Shown here piece by piece: positions 32,209 to 41,358 of a stretch of DNA of 64,000 bases (position 1 is its first letter; each line of letters opens with the position of its first letter). Source of the DNA: Nanchangia anserum (lineage in GTDB: Bacteria; Actinomycetota; Actinomycetes; Actinomycetales; Actinomycetaceae); the NCBI RefSeq assembly GCF_015240065.1, contig NZ_CP060506.1, positions 124,001 through 188,000 on the forward strand. The letters run 5' to 3'. A program made the translations under genes and the position numbers. The notes below the pieces were generated by a model. It had not been told where the DNA came from. It was given only the letters and a program-made list of their open reading frames with translations, and ran no database searches.

Positions 32209-34057
32209 AGCAATGGCCTGGGCGCTGAACTGCACCGGGTTGAAACCCACCACCAAGCTGATCTTGCTCGCCCTGGCGAACTATGCGAATGACGATGGGG
32301 AGGCCTGGCCCTCGCGTAAGACCCTGGCCTTTCACGGCATGTGTAGTCCCTACACGGTGTCGCGTTCGGTAGCGGAACTACGTGAAGCCAAGCTCGTTCA
32401 GGTTGAAGAACGCTGGGTAGTCGCGACGAACACGGCCTCACACGGACACATCAGACGCGCCAGCAACATCTACGTACTCGCCCTGCCTGACGCGATTGAG
32501 CGCACCCGTAACCAGGTCAACGCCCACGCCTATGAAGTCCACCGCCGCAACCAGAACAACGCCCCCAAGAACACCACGCCCAACGACGCCCCGCCTAGCC
32601 TCGAGACGGTTACGCCCGAGGAGGCCGGCGAGGCCGGGGCGGGCTTTGACCAGTGGCAGCCGTGGGAAGGCGATAACGGCAACTGGGACATGCCACCCGA
32701 CCCCTGGGGCTATGACGCCCCCGAGGACCCCTGGAGCGACTACCCCGCACCCGAGTACGACGACACCTGGACGGGCTGGACGGGGGAGGAATACCCCCAC
32801 TCTGAGGCCCCCGTCGACGACTACGCACCCGACCAGACCGCGGGTAATACGCCTAACCCGAGCGAGGCCGACCTTACTAAGGGCAGCCTTGCCGAGCCGG
32901 GTAAAACCGCAGGTCGCAACGATGGTGCTCATTTGTCACCATCGTTAACGAAGGTGACAAATCAGCAAAACGAAGGTGACCCAGCGCGCACCTTCCATAT
33001 AAGGAAGGAACCCACACCAGAAGAACCCAAACCAAACCAAACCGTTATAGAACCTTCTCACCAAACGCGCGAGAACGATTCTCGGGAACGGTATGGTGCG
33101 GATGCTCCGCAACGACCAGACACGACCACGCCACCGCGGCAGGACTCGGCGGGTTCGCCGCCTGCCCGACGCACCCCAGCCTCGACGCCACGCACCAACG
33201 CCAGCGCCAGGCCCGAGGCCAGCGCTAGGCCCGAGGCTGGCGCGAGGCTTGGCGAGAAGTCCGGGCCGGCTAGGGCCTTTGCACGCCACCGCGCCGAGGC
33301 AGCACCGGGGAAAACACTCGCAGGCCGGCCCCAAGCCGGGACCTCGACCAGGTCCAGGCCGGGCGGGGTTAGCGCCAGCCAGCCCCAGCCAGGCACCCCG
33401 CAGGGCGCCCCACAGGCCGGCCCGTCGAGGGCGGCTGCATCTCGCCCCTCGAGGGCCGGGAATACCCGGGTGGATCCGGACGCGTTTGCCCTGGCTAGCG
33501 CGTGTTTGCCAACCGGCTGGATCGGGTTGCTGGGAGCGTCGCAGATCGAAGAGATCGCCCGGCACTTGCAGGCCTTGACGGGGCCGGGGGAGTGGACGCC
33601 CTCGCAGATCCAGGCACGCTTGGGCTCAAACCCGCTCCCGCCGGCGTTGCGCAACGCGTGTGGCCTGATCCTCCACCGGCTCTCGAGCGAGATCGCGAGG
33701 CTGGATTCGCCGGCAATCACAGCGAAAAAGACCAAGAACGCCCAGGCCGGGAAAGAGCGCGAGGCCTTGGCGGCGCGTGAGGCCGCCGACGCGAAAGCCG
33801 CCGCCGAGGCCGACGCTAGACGTTTGGCCGCGATGAGTCCGCTGGAGCGGGCGTGTGAGGAAGCCCGAGACGCCTACGTGAGCCACCAACACGCCACCGG
33901 CGCCTCGATCGCCGCCGCGTGGCGCACGATGCGCAAACTCACCGAACGCCACGGCACCCCTACCGGTCTGGCTAAAGCGCTTACCGCCACTGGCGATGCC
34001 CGCCTCGCAGGGCTCGCGGAGCGCTTGGCCTCGTTGAGTGAGGGGGCCGCGAAATGA
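32198..34057 (+). CDS. Winged-helix replication-initiator-like protein
   Basis: A 619-residue protein. Residues ~10-75 form an HTH_36-type winged helix as in plasmid and ICE replication initiators (TGLKPTTKLILLALANYAND, SRKTLAFHGMCSPYTVSRSV, LREAKLVQVEERW). Residues ~110-400 are low-complexity, rich in Pro, Thr, Asp and Ala, and a compact domain follows (~410-490, LASACLPTGWIGLLGASQIEEIARHL) before an Ala/Glu/Lys coiled region. The GTG start has GGGGGAGG upstream. Its position behind RNA leader 3 suggests that the leader controls replication of the excised element. An alternative is a general regulator; no catalytic motif is visible. Confidence 0.62.
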   Translation: MSVEAMAWALNCTGLKPTTKLILLALANYANDDGEAWPSRKTLAFHGMCSPYTVSRSVAELREAKLVQVEERWVVATNTASHGHIRRASNIYVLALPDAIERTRNQVNAHAYEVHRRNQNNAPKNTTPNDAPPSLETVTPEEAGEAGAGFDQWQPWEGDNGNWDMPPDPWGYDAPEDPWSDYPAPEYDDTWTGWTGEEYPHSEAPVDDYAPDQTAGNTPNPSEADLTKGSLAEPGKTAGRNDGAHLSPSLTKVTNQQNEGDPARTFHIRKEPTPEEPKPNQTVIEPSHQTRENDSRERYGADAPQRPDTTTPPRQDSAGSPPARRTPASTPRTNASARPEASARPEAGARLGEKSGPARAFARHRAEAAPGKTLAGRPQAGTSTRSRPGGVSASQPQPGTPQGAPQAGPSRAAASRPSRAGNTRVDPDAFALASACLPTGWIGLLGASQIEEIARHLQALTGPGEWTPSQIQARLGSNPLPPALRNACGLILHRLSSEIARLDSPAITAKKTKNAQAGKEREALAAREAADAKAAAEADARRLAAMSPLERACEEARDAYVSHQHATGASIAAAWRTMRKLTERHGTPTGLAKALTATGDARLAGLAERLASLSEGAAK

Positions 34058-34464
34058 GCAACCTCCACGACCAACCGCACACGCTGTCCCAACCGGTTGA
34101 GAACACCCCGGAAGACACCACCTGGACCCGCATAGGCCTAGCCGGCCTGCTTGGTTGGGGTCTCGACGTGATCGCACCAGCCGGGTTGGGCTTGTTGCAC
34201 ATGTGGCTCGCGTGGGGCCTGGCCTCGAATATTGCCACATTCCTCACCGGCCTCTTCACCGGCACCGGTTTGGCCGGCCTCGATGTGGCAAAAGTGATGG
34301 CTCTGGCGTGTGGGTGGATCTTTGGTTGGGTTAGCTTCGGCCTGATCGCCTATGCGAACCGGGGCAGTGTGTGGGGCGGCCTGATGATGCGTCTGTGGCT
34401 TGTCACTAACGCCACCGCCCTTGCCCTGGGCTCGACCCTCACCATGCTTGTGAACGCCTCGTAG
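34054..34464 (+). CDS. Small membrane protein (DUF2637-like position) of unknown function
   Basis: A 136-residue protein with four hydrophobic segments (~28-45, ~50-72, ~83-102, ~108-132) and a polar N-terminus. The ATG overlaps the stop of the replication-type gene by 4 bases, so it is translated from the same message. Actinobacterial conjugative elements often have a small polytopic membrane protein beside the replication or transfer genes, but I cannot name the family. Confidence 0.6.
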   Translation: MSNLHDQPHTLSQPVENTPEDTTWTRIGLAGLLGWGLDVIAPAGLGLLHMWLAWGLASNIATFLTGLFTGTGLAGLDVAKVMALACGWIFGWVSFGLIAYANRGSVWGGLMMRLWLVTNATALALGSTLTMLVNAS

Positions 34465-34472
34465 GGGTTGTG

Positions 34473-34943
34473 GTGAGTGTGATCGAGAAAAACATGGTGA
34501 TCTGCCAATCCGGGTTCCTCGCCTTGAAACCACCCGCACCCGGCCCCGACGCGGCCACACGCGGCCTGCTATCGATCTTGTGGGACCACTGTGATGCTGA
34601 GGGACGTCTTTCTGGCTACCGCGACACCCTCGCTCCACTGTTCGGGGCAACGAAGGCCGGGCGGGCGAACTACCGGGCCGCGATGCGCAGCCTTATGGAA
34701 TATCGCTTAATCAACCGCTCGAGCGGGGGCAGGCTCTACCTCGTGGCAGCCGCAGCCGATCTCGAGACCGGCACCACCCACCCCGCACCCCTCACCGACC
34801 AAGACGACAACAACGACACCACCAACACCAGCGACACCGCTAGCGACGCCGACGGCACCACCAACGACACCGACACCGCCGCCGACGGCATTAACGGCGC
34901 TAGTGAGGCCGTGAGTGGGGGAGTGGGTGATGTCTCGTGTTGA
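34473..34943 (+). CDS. Winged-helix DNA-binding protein
   Basis: A ~156-residue protein with one winged-helix domain (residues ~22-90: ATRGLLSILWDHCDAEGRLS, LAPLFGATKAGRANYRAAM, LMEYRLINRSSGGRLYLV) and an acidic, Thr/Asp/Asn-rich disordered tail. Start codons at 34470, 34473 and 34479 are all possible; 34473 best fits the GGGG upstream. It overlaps the next gene by 7 bases. Probably a regulator or replication accessory factor of the element. Confidence 0.6.
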   Translation: MSVIEKNMVICQSGFLALKPPAPGPDAATRGLLSILWDHCDAEGRLSGYRDTLAPLFGATKAGRANYRAAMRSLMEYRLINRSSGGRLYLVAAAADLETGTTHPAPLTDQDDNNDTTNTSDTASDADGTTNDTDTAADGINGASEAVSGGVGDVSC

Positions 34944-36062
34944 CCCCGAATGCTCACCTATGGGTGGAGTCCCACCAGCTCTCGCGTGCCCAAAAACCGA
35001 TCCTCACCGAGGTTGCCCGCTGGGTTGACCCCGAAGGCGTCGCACTGGGGTTGACCCGTAGAGACATTCAAGACGCCACCGGCTACTCGCGTACCCACGT
35101 CGCGAAGATCCTCACCCACCTATCCGACCTGGGCCTCATCCGTATCCGTCAACGCCATTTCGCGACCTATCGCGGCGCGGTCACTGAGATGTGTTTGCCC
35201 ATCGATATGGAGGCCACGGATGCGCGGCTTAACGCCGCGAACACCGTCACCCCCACCACCACAACCAGCCCGGCCCGTACCGGCCTAGAGCGGCTCAACC
35301 TCGCTACTGATACCGGGATCCGTGAACTCGTGATCTCGGCTAAGAACACCGGTTGGGACGCTATCGAGACCCGTGTGGTGAGCATGTTCATGGAAGTGGC
35401 CGCAGATAAAATGATGCTCTACAACAAGCGGGCAGGACACACCACGATGACCGCAGCCGGCATCGACCCCACCACACCTAGCGGGCGCAATCCTTGGCCG
35501 CGGATGTGTGGATCGCGCTACAAGAACACGCCGAAGAAATCGCCCACCCGCCGCCACATGGTCCGTCCTGCTGCGCTACGCCTCCCGCCGGTTCCGGGAC
35601 CAATGCAAGGGCACCGCTACTAGCCTCGACCCAACCGATATGGCCCGCACACTCACCACACACGTAGACGGCAAGGCTTCGGTGAGTGGGCCTACCACTG
35701 ACGCCATCACCTATGCCGCTCTGCTCGATCACCCAGCTTTTACCGGGTTCGCCTTCGCTTTGATCTCTCACCAGGTCCACCCGCGCCTGGCCTGGGCTGC
35801 TACGTTGCGTGTTTTCCAAATCGCGATGACCACTCGCGCCTCGTATGAGCACACCGTGGCCGGGAAAGACCCCGCCTTGCGCATCATGGGATTCTCCCGG
35901 CCTGCCGCGATGGCCCTCATGACCGCCCTCACCGGGTCACGCCGTGGCGCCACTAGGGGCTTTTTGAGTATGGGTAATACCCCTAACGAAGACGAACTCG
36001 ACCACGTGATCGCCACCGTCGTGCTCCCCCACCTCCACCCACAACTCAAAGCCACCGCCTAA
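34937..36062 (+). CDS. Winged-helix protein, apparently one gene with two frameshifts
   Basis: The first frame (34937 to ~35490) gives a winged-helix domain (~20-80: QKPILTEVARWVDPEGVALG, RRDIQDATGYSRTHVAKILT, LSDLGLIRIRQRHF) and a helical region (LVISAKNTGWDAIETRVVS). Around 35490-35560 a second frame reads LAADVWIALQEHAEEIAH, and from ~35560 a third frame reads TWSVLLRYASRRFRDQCKG and continues to 36062 (ALLDHPAFTGFAFALISHQV, FSRPAAMALMTALTGS). Two one-base lesions would make a ~375-residue protein. Alternatively two overlapping genes are present, the second beginning at 35508. Confidence 0.55.
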
Positions 36063-36076
36063 CCACCACACACATC

Positions 36077-36112
36077 GTGCCCGCCCTGTGGTTACTCCCT
36101 CGGGGCGGGCAC
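36077..36112 (+). terminator. Terminator-like hairpin after the winged-helix genes
   Basis: 10-bp GC arms (36077-36086 and 36103-36112), 16-base loop, 14 bases after the stop at 36062. Confidence 0.65.
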
Positions 36113-36278
36113 ACCCCTACCCAAGCCCCGCGCGTGTGTGCGTGTGCGCGGGGTGTGTGTGCGTGTGTGGGGGCGTGTTGTGTGCGCACGGGTGCATGTC
36201 ATAGCGGGGTCTCTCCCACGCGCCACGTGGGCGATACCCCACCTGTCAATCTTGTCCATCTCTTCGAGGAGACAAAAC

Positions 36279-38426
36279 ATGTCCGACTCGCTAAGGAAAC
36301 AGTGGGCACGCACCGCCTCCACATTGGCGCTGCTGCTGGCTGGCTGCCTCTCGATCGCGGGTATGGGGCTTGCCGCTCCCCAAGCCGCTCACGCGGTCAC
36401 GATCGCCAACACTTCGGGTGCTGGCTACGCCATGTACATTCCCCAAGCCGGCCACTACACGTGGCTAGGCGCGTTCAAAGACCCCTCCGGTAAGGCAGAC
36501 GCGGGGATCTCGTGGTGTACCGAGATCGACGCCGTCGCGCCTGGCCCGCACGAATACCTCCACGACTACGAACTCGTATCAAACCAGCAAATCATGCCGC
36601 TGGGTGGAGAAGACATCACCATCGGGTCTGCCGCGCAGATGGCGTGGATTTTGAAGAAGTATGAGGCCGTGAACACCGCGGACTCGCGGGCCGCGATTGC
36701 CGCTATCGTGCACCTGAACTACGACGCCACGAACAAGGATTCCTGGGTCACCTACTGGGGCGAGATCCAGAAGCAATACCCCAATGTTGCCAAGCTGACG
36801 CGTCAATATATCGCCGAGGCCAAGGCCGCCTCCCCCCACTCCTACACGTCCTCGACCGTGGACGGGGCCAAGGACAAGGAAGGCAAGATCTACAACATCG
36901 GCGTGTACTCCCAAGCCAACCAGTGGGTAGCCGGTATCCCGGTCACCGTCATCTTGAAGGGCCCTGCCGTGTTCAAGGCCAACGGTAAGGACACGTGGAC
37001 GGGCACCAGCCAGGCTGGCCCGATCGAGCTGGAATGGGTTGCCACCGGTAACGGCACGGTTACCTATGCCACCAAGTTCAACTTTGACGGCACGGTCAAC
37101 CACCTCCAGTCCAAGCCCGGTTTCCAAAACATGCTGTTTAACCGCAACGACCCCACCGACCACTACGGCCCCACGGGCGAGTTCGATGTGGAAAACATCA
37201 AGTTGAAGACCACCGCGATGGGCGCCCAAGACAAGGTTGTGCCCTCCCTGCCTAACCAGAAGATCACCGACACGGTGTGCTACACCAACCTCATTGCCGG
37301 TAAGGAATACACGCTAAACGGCGAGTTGACCGACAAGGCGACGGGTAAGGCGTTGATGGCGCAGGCTACGGGTAAACCCTATGAGGCCACCAAGACCTTT
37401 AAGCCTGAGAAGGCTGAGGGGTGTGTCGATATGGTGTTCGACGTTGACGGGCGTGACCTCATCGGTAAAACCACCGTCGTCTTTGAAGACCTCATCCATG
37501 AAGGCAAGTCGGTTGCCACCCACGCCGACATCGAGGACCACGACCAGACCATCCCGCCCCCGCCCACCGTCAAGACCACCGCAATGGGCTCAACTGACGG
37601 GGATAAATTCGTGGCCGGGCTGGCTAACCAAAAGGTGTTCGACAAGGTCTGCTACGACTCGCTCATCCCGGGTAAGGAATACACCCTCGCCGGTACCCTC
37701 ATGAACCAGTCCACCGGTAAGCCCCTTACCGCTAAGGCGACGGGTAAGTCTTACACGGCCACCAAAACCTTCACACCTGAAGCGGCTAAGGGCTGTGAAA
37801 TGATCGAGTTTACCGTCGACGGGCGCGACCTCACCTCGGCTCCCACCGTGGTGTTTGAAGACCTGCACATGGGCAAGCTCAAGGTAGCTACCCACGCCGA
37901 TATCAAGGACAAGGACCAGACCATCCCGCCCGCACCTGGGGTGAAGACCACCGCCAAGGACGGCAAGGACGGGGACAAGGAAATCGCGCCCAAGGGCAAC
38001 CAGACGATTACCGATAAGGTCTGCTACACCAACCTTGACCCGGCAAAGGAATACACCCTCACCGGCACCCTCATGGACAAGGCCACCGGTAAGCCCCTTA
38101 CTGCCAACGGCAAGCCTGTGAGCGAGACGATCACGCATAAGCCGACCAAGGCCAATGACTGTGTAGACGTCACCTTCACCGTTGACGCCACACACCTTGC
38201 CGGCCACGACATCGTCGTGTTCGAGTCCCTGGCACACAACGATCGCGAGATCGCCGTGCACGCCGATATTGAGGACAAGGGTCAGACGGTCCACGTCAAC
38301 AACCCGCCGCAGGAACTGGCGAAGACCGGGGCTAGCGCAGCTGCCGTCGGCCTGTTCGCCCTCTTCCTCATCGGCTCGGGTATCTCGATGAGCGCCCACC
38401 GCCGCAAGGCCACCACCAAGGCCTAA
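36279..38426 (+). CDS. Thioester-domain, VaFE-repeat, LAxTG-anchored surface adhesin
   Basis: A 715-residue cell-wall protein. The signal peptide covers residues ~1-39 (LALLLAGCLSIAGMG, APQAAHA). A thioester-domain-like module follows with Cys80 in GISWCTEIDAVAPG and Gln120 in SAAQMAWIL, the pair that forms the Cys-Gln thioester in such adhesins. Three ~125-residue repeats each hold VVFEDL or VVFESL (VaFE, T-Q ester-bond type) and end HADIEDxxQTI. A C-terminal ELAKTGA signal, hydrophobic helix and HRRKATTKA tail point to sortase anchoring (LAxTG, class E type). ATG 36279 is chosen because GAGGAGA precedes it. It probably attaches donor cells to partners or host surfaces. A terminator follows. 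Confidence 0.86.
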   Translation: MSDSLRKQWARTASTLALLLAGCLSIAGMGLAAPQAAHAVTIANTSGAGYAMYIPQAGHYTWLGAFKDPSGKADAGISWCTEIDAVAPGPHEYLHDYELVSNQQIMPLGGEDITIGSAAQMAWILKKYEAVNTADSRAAIAAIVHLNYDATNKDSWVTYWGEIQKQYPNVAKLTRQYIAEAKAASPHSYTSSTVDGAKDKEGKIYNIGVYSQANQWVAGIPVTVILKGPAVFKANGKDTWTGTSQAGPIELEWVATGNGTVTYATKFNFDGTVNHLQSKPGFQNMLFNRNDPTDHYGPTGEFDVENIKLKTTAMGAQDKVVPSLPNQKITDTVCYTNLIAGKEYTLNGELTDKATGKALMAQATGKPYEATKTFKPEKAEGCVDMVFDVDGRDLIGKTTVVFEDLIHEGKSVATHADIEDHDQTIPPPPTVKTTAMGSTDGDKFVAGLANQKVFDKVCYDSLIPGKEYTLAGTLMNQSTGKPLTAKATGKSYTATKTFTPEAAKGCEMIEFTVDGRDLTSAPTVVFEDLHMGKLKVATHADIKDKDQTIPPAPGVKTTAKDGKDGDKEIAPKGNQTITDKVCYTNLDPAKEYTLTGTLMDKATGKPLTANGKPVSETITHKPTKANDCVDVTFTVDATHLAGHDIVVFESLAHNDREIAVHADIEDKGQTVHVNNPPQELAKTGASAAAVGLFALFLIGSGISMSAHRRKATTKA

Positions 38427-38445
38427 AACGGCCCCCCTCTAGTTG

Positions 38446-38487
38446 TGCCCGGCAAACCCCACCAGCGTGTGTGGTTTGCCGGGCACA
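38446..38487 (+). terminator. Strong terminator-like hairpin after the adhesin gene
   Basis: Perfect 14-bp arms (38446-38459 and 38474-38487) with a 14-base loop, 19 bases after the stop. Confidence 0.78.
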
Positions 38488-38521
38488 CCCCCACAAACGC
38501 GCCTGTAGGAGTAAGGACGCT

Positions 38522-39742
38522 ATGAAACTCGCAACCATCTTCGCCCCCACCCTCTGCCTCGCCTCATGCGTATTCCTCCCAGCCGCCGCTATCCTCAACA
38601 CCTGTCAAGCCCACGCCACCACAACCACCATGACCGGGTTCGACCCCGGCACCGTCCCCCCGGCTTACGTCGAATCCGTCAAAAAGGCCGGCTCGATTTG
38701 TGCACCCATCACCCCTGCCCTCATTGCGGCCCAGGTAGAAGCCGAATCCAACTGGAACCCCAACGCCACCTCATCGGCTGGCGCGCGCGGCATCTCCCAA
38801 TTCATGCCCTCCACCTGGGCCAGTTCCGGCCTGGATGGTGACGGGGACGGCAAAGCCGACATAACTAACCCAGCCGATGCCATCTACTCCCAAGGCCACC
38901 TCATGTGTGACCTGTATGAACGCATGAACTCGTGGGCACAATCAGGAAAGATCAGCCTCGGCACCTACTCCATCACCGACCTAGCCTTGGCCGCCTACAA
39001 CGCCGGCGAAGGGGCTGTGGCAGAAAACCACGGCGTACCCCCATACGGGCAAACCCTCGCGTATATCCCCAAGATCAACGATCTGGCCAAGAAATACGGG
39101 GCCACCATCACCACCACCGCCTCCACCACCCAAGCCACTAAGGCTGCAAAGCTAACCGACCCGAACAAGACCAAGAAACCCACCAAAACCGAAGGCGAAG
39201 GCCAGGATGCGAAGACGAATGCGAGTGGGGGAGTGGGCGAGTCGGGTTGGGATGGCAGTTTCTCTCCACCCAAGACCGGGAGTCTGTCCATCACCTCTCC
39301 CTTCGGCTACCGCATCCACCCCCTCACCGGGGCCCCGAAGCTCCACCAAGGCGTCGACCTTGCCTCACCCACCGGAGAAGCCCAGTTCGCGACCGCGCCA
39401 GGCGTGGTCTATGAGGTGAAAATGGTGCAAGGATGCGGTAACTGGGTCCGTATCCGCCACGGCTCATTTGGCGGGCATGAATGGACCACCACGCACTGTC
39501 ACCTGTCTGTGCCAGAAGCCAAAGTTGGCCAACACGTCCGCGCGGGCGATGAAATCGGCAAAACCGGGTCGACGGGGGCGGTTACTGGCCCGCACGTGCA
39601 CTACCAGATTGAACGCGATGGCCAACCCATTGACCCCATGCCCTTCATTGAGGGTAAAACCGCTACCGCAACCGGAACCACCGCAGCCGGCAGCTCTGAC
39701 GGGGCGGGTTTGATGAATTCATGTGCGACCTGTTCGGGCTAG
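38522..39742 (+). CDS. Peptidoglycan hydrolase: lytic transglycosylase (SLT) plus M23 peptidase
   Basis: A 406-residue exported enzyme. After a signal peptide (LATIFAPTLCLASCVFLPAAA) the SLT domain (~45-175) shows QVEAESNWNPNATSSAGARG with catalytic Glu, QFMPSTWAS and ALAAYNAGEGAV. A Lys/Thr linker leads to an M23 domain (~255-375) with PFGYRIHPLTGAPKLHQGVDL (two blocks; HxxxD zinc ligands) and TGPHVHYQIE (HxH). It opens the cell wall for the secretion channel, as VirB1/TcpG-type proteins do. ATG 38522 fits AGGAGTAAGGA upstream. The end SCATCSG overlaps the NlpC/P60 gene by 22 bases; a missed frame change could make the two a single three-domain protein. Confidence 0.84.
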   Translation: MKLATIFAPTLCLASCVFLPAAAILNTCQAHATTTTMTGFDPGTVPPAYVESVKKAGSICAPITPALIAAQVEAESNWNPNATSSAGARGISQFMPSTWASSGLDGDGDGKADITNPADAIYSQGHLMCDLYERMNSWAQSGKISLGTYSITDLALAAYNAGEGAVAENHGVPPYGQTLAYIPKINDLAKKYGATITTTASTTQATKAAKLTDPNKTKKPTKTEGEGQDAKTNASGGVGESGWDGSFSPPKTGSLSITSPFGYRIHPLTGAPKLHQGVDLASPTGEAQFATAPGVVYEVKMVQGCGNWVRIRHGSFGGHEWTTTHCHLSVPEAKVGQHVRAGDEIGKTGSTGAVTGPHVHYQIERDGQPIDPMPFIEGKTATATGTTAAGSSDGAGLMNSCATCSG

Positions 39743-40194
39743 GCAGCGACCAACCCACTAACGACATCCCCACCACGCTCACCAACGCCCACCAAGCCGC
39801 CATCTTGAACACCGCTAAATCCAAGATCGGGACGAAATACGTGTGGGGCGGCGGGGACAACAACGGCCCCACCAATGGCGGCTTTGACTGTTCGGGCTTC
39901 GCCAAATTCGTCATGTACCAATCCCTAGGCGTCGACCTACCCCACAACTCTCAACAGCAATACGACGCCACCAAAGCCCACACCATCACCACGAAAGCCT
40001 CCGAGGTCACCACCAAGGCCCAACCCGGCGACCTACTCTTCTACGGCACCGGCCCGGGCAGGATCACCCACGTTGCTATCTACGTCGGTAACGGCCAGAT
40101 CAACCACGCCGCGAACCAGCGCGCCGGCGTGATCGCGCAAACCTTCTACCCCGACACCTTCGTCGCAGCAACCCGCTTAGAGAAGAAAAACTAG
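39721..40194 (+). CDS. NlpC/P60 cell-wall peptidase
   Basis: A 157-residue NlpC/P60 domain: AKSKIGTKYVWGGGDNNGPT, GGFDCSGFAKFVMYQSLGV with the catalytic Cys (~56), PGDLLFYGTGPGRITHVAIYVG with the catalytic His (~117), and the polar third residue in QINHAANQ. It has no signal peptide of its own, which is odd for a cell-wall enzyme. Together with the 22-base overlap with the exported SLT-M23 protein before it, this suggests it is normally the C-terminal domain of that protein, joined by a one-base correction or by frameshifting near 39730. Confidence 0.83.
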   Translation: MCDLFGLGSDQPTNDIPTTLTNAHQAAILNTAKSKIGTKYVWGGGDNNGPTNGGFDCSGFAKFVMYQSLGVDLPHNSQQQYDATKAHTITTKASEVTTKAQPGDLLFYGTGPGRITHVAIYVGNGQINHAANQRAGVIAQTFYPDTFVAATRLEKKN

Positions 40195-40209
40195 AAAGAC
40201 ACACCACCC

Positions 40210-40605
40210 ATGACCACCACCAACACACCCGCCGCTGACATGTCTTCCATGCCGCTACTTCCGCCGCCGCCTCCACCTGCCGGGGGTCTGATTTTGGCCG
40301 CATATCGGGAGTGTTTGCGCACCGTGACCACGATCCAATGGCTCACCGACCACGGCATTAGCGATGGGGCCTGGGAAGAATGGGAGCTGGCCGGAAACAT
40401 CGAGCTACAACGCGCCGCCATCACCGCTGGCCTCACCCACTCACCCCTCATCATCGAAGACACCGGGGAAGCCATGTTCGTTCGCGGTGACGGCTTCCAA
40501 CCCGAGATCCTCGATGAGATTTGCACCCGCCGCTACCCCCACACCTACACCCCAGACAACGTCGAGCACCCGGTCGTCTTCCACCATCACCCGCCTTATA
40601 CGTAA
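40210..40605 (+). CDS. Small element protein of unknown function
   Basis: A 131-residue protein starting with a Pro-rich tail (PLLPPPPPPAGG, ~15-26) followed by an alpha-helical part (LAAYRECLRTVTTIQWLTDHG, WEEWELAGNIELQRAAI) and RGDGFQPEILDEICTRRYPH. It starts 15 bases after the NlpC/P60 gene and shares its message; a strong terminator follows. No family or membrane segment is recognised. Confidence 0.5.
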   Translation: MTTTNTPAADMSSMPLLPPPPPPAGGLILAAYRECLRTVTTIQWLTDHGISDGAWEEWELAGNIELQRAAITAGLTHSPLIIEDTGEAMFVRGDGFQPEILDEICTRRYPHTYTPDNVEHPVVFHHHPPYT

Positions 40606-40623
40606 ACGTGCGTGTGTGGGTAT

Positions 40624-40673
40624 GACTAAAGCCGGGACCGACCCTAGGGGCAGGATCGGGACCGGCTTTAGTC
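40624..40673. terminator. Bidirectional terminator hairpin
   Basis: Exact 12-bp outer arms GACTAAAGCCGG and CCGGCTTTAGTC (40624-40635, 40662-40673), with partial inner pairing. The A/T-rich ends give T runs in both directions, between the convergent genes ending at 40605 and 40757. Confidence 0.85.
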
Positions 40674-40756
40674 GTCATCCCTCGAAAAGACGTTCGCGAA
40701 TTCTCTACCTAGTCACCACCTCCCTACACATCACCAGTTCATTACGGGTAAAACCC

Positions 40757-41095
40757 TTAATCCTCTGCCTCGCCTTCCCCTGCCTGTGCTGCTTCGGCCT
40801 GTTCGGCTTGTTCCGCCACGGCTTGAGCGGCGAGTGCGAGATCTTCTTCAATCTGGGCCACGTCCTCATCAGGCAACCTCAAGTCACCAAGCGGGGCGAA
40901 CGGTTCCCCCTTCAACGCACTTGAATGAATCGTTGCGCCCAAGGCACGCAACGCGTGATCGCTCCACCCCACCGCGCGAGCACCGTTCAAAGCGGTGGTG
41001 TAGCGCGCATGAGCGGCACGCATATCTGCGTCAGCGCGACCCAACACGTAGAGCGCGCCAAGATTGAGCGACAAGTGTTCAAGTTCAATTCCCAT
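40757..41095 (-). CDS. Small acidic element protein of unknown function
   Basis: A 112-residue, mostly helical acidic protein (IELEHLSLNLGALYVLGRAD, ADMRAAHARYTTALNGARAV, then an Ala/Glu-rich tail QAVAEQAEQAEAAQAGEGEAED). ATG 41095 is taken as start; upstream in-frame codons would add 25 Gly-rich residues without a ribosome site. It is the only leftward gene between 30 and 54 kb, divergent from ssb across a region with a perfect palindrome. I recognise no family. Confidence 0.5.
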   Translation of the reverse strand: MGIELEHLSLNLGALYVLGRADADMRAAHARYTTALNGARAVGWSDHALRALGATIHSSALKGEPFAPLGDLRLPDEDVAQIEEDLALAAQAVAEQAEQAEAAQAGEGEAED

Positions 41096-41220
41096 ACCCC
41101 CATATGCGCCACCGCGCACACCCCACCCACACCCGGCACCCACCACACATGTTCCGACCCCACACCACACCGTCTAGGCAGTGGCGCACCTCACTAACCA
41201 GGGGTACGTGTCGGGCCTAT

Positions 41221-41243
41221 CTGGGGTCACTATGTGACCCCAG
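41221..41243. promoter_or_regulatory. Perfect palindrome in the divergent region upstream of ssb
   Basis: CTGGGGTCAC, TAT, GTGACCCCAG: 10-bp arms with a 3-base spacer, with no T run after it. Its place between divergent starts (41095 leftward, 41359 rightward) suits an operator better than a terminator. Confidence 0.5.
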
Positions 41244-41358
41244 ATCTCATGAGAGACCGTAATAAATTCGTGATCTTGTGCACACAAACGCGTGGGGGGT
41301 GTGCGCAGGGGAGCCCTTACAAGTGCCAGTAGTTTTCACAACCGGAAGGACCCCCACC

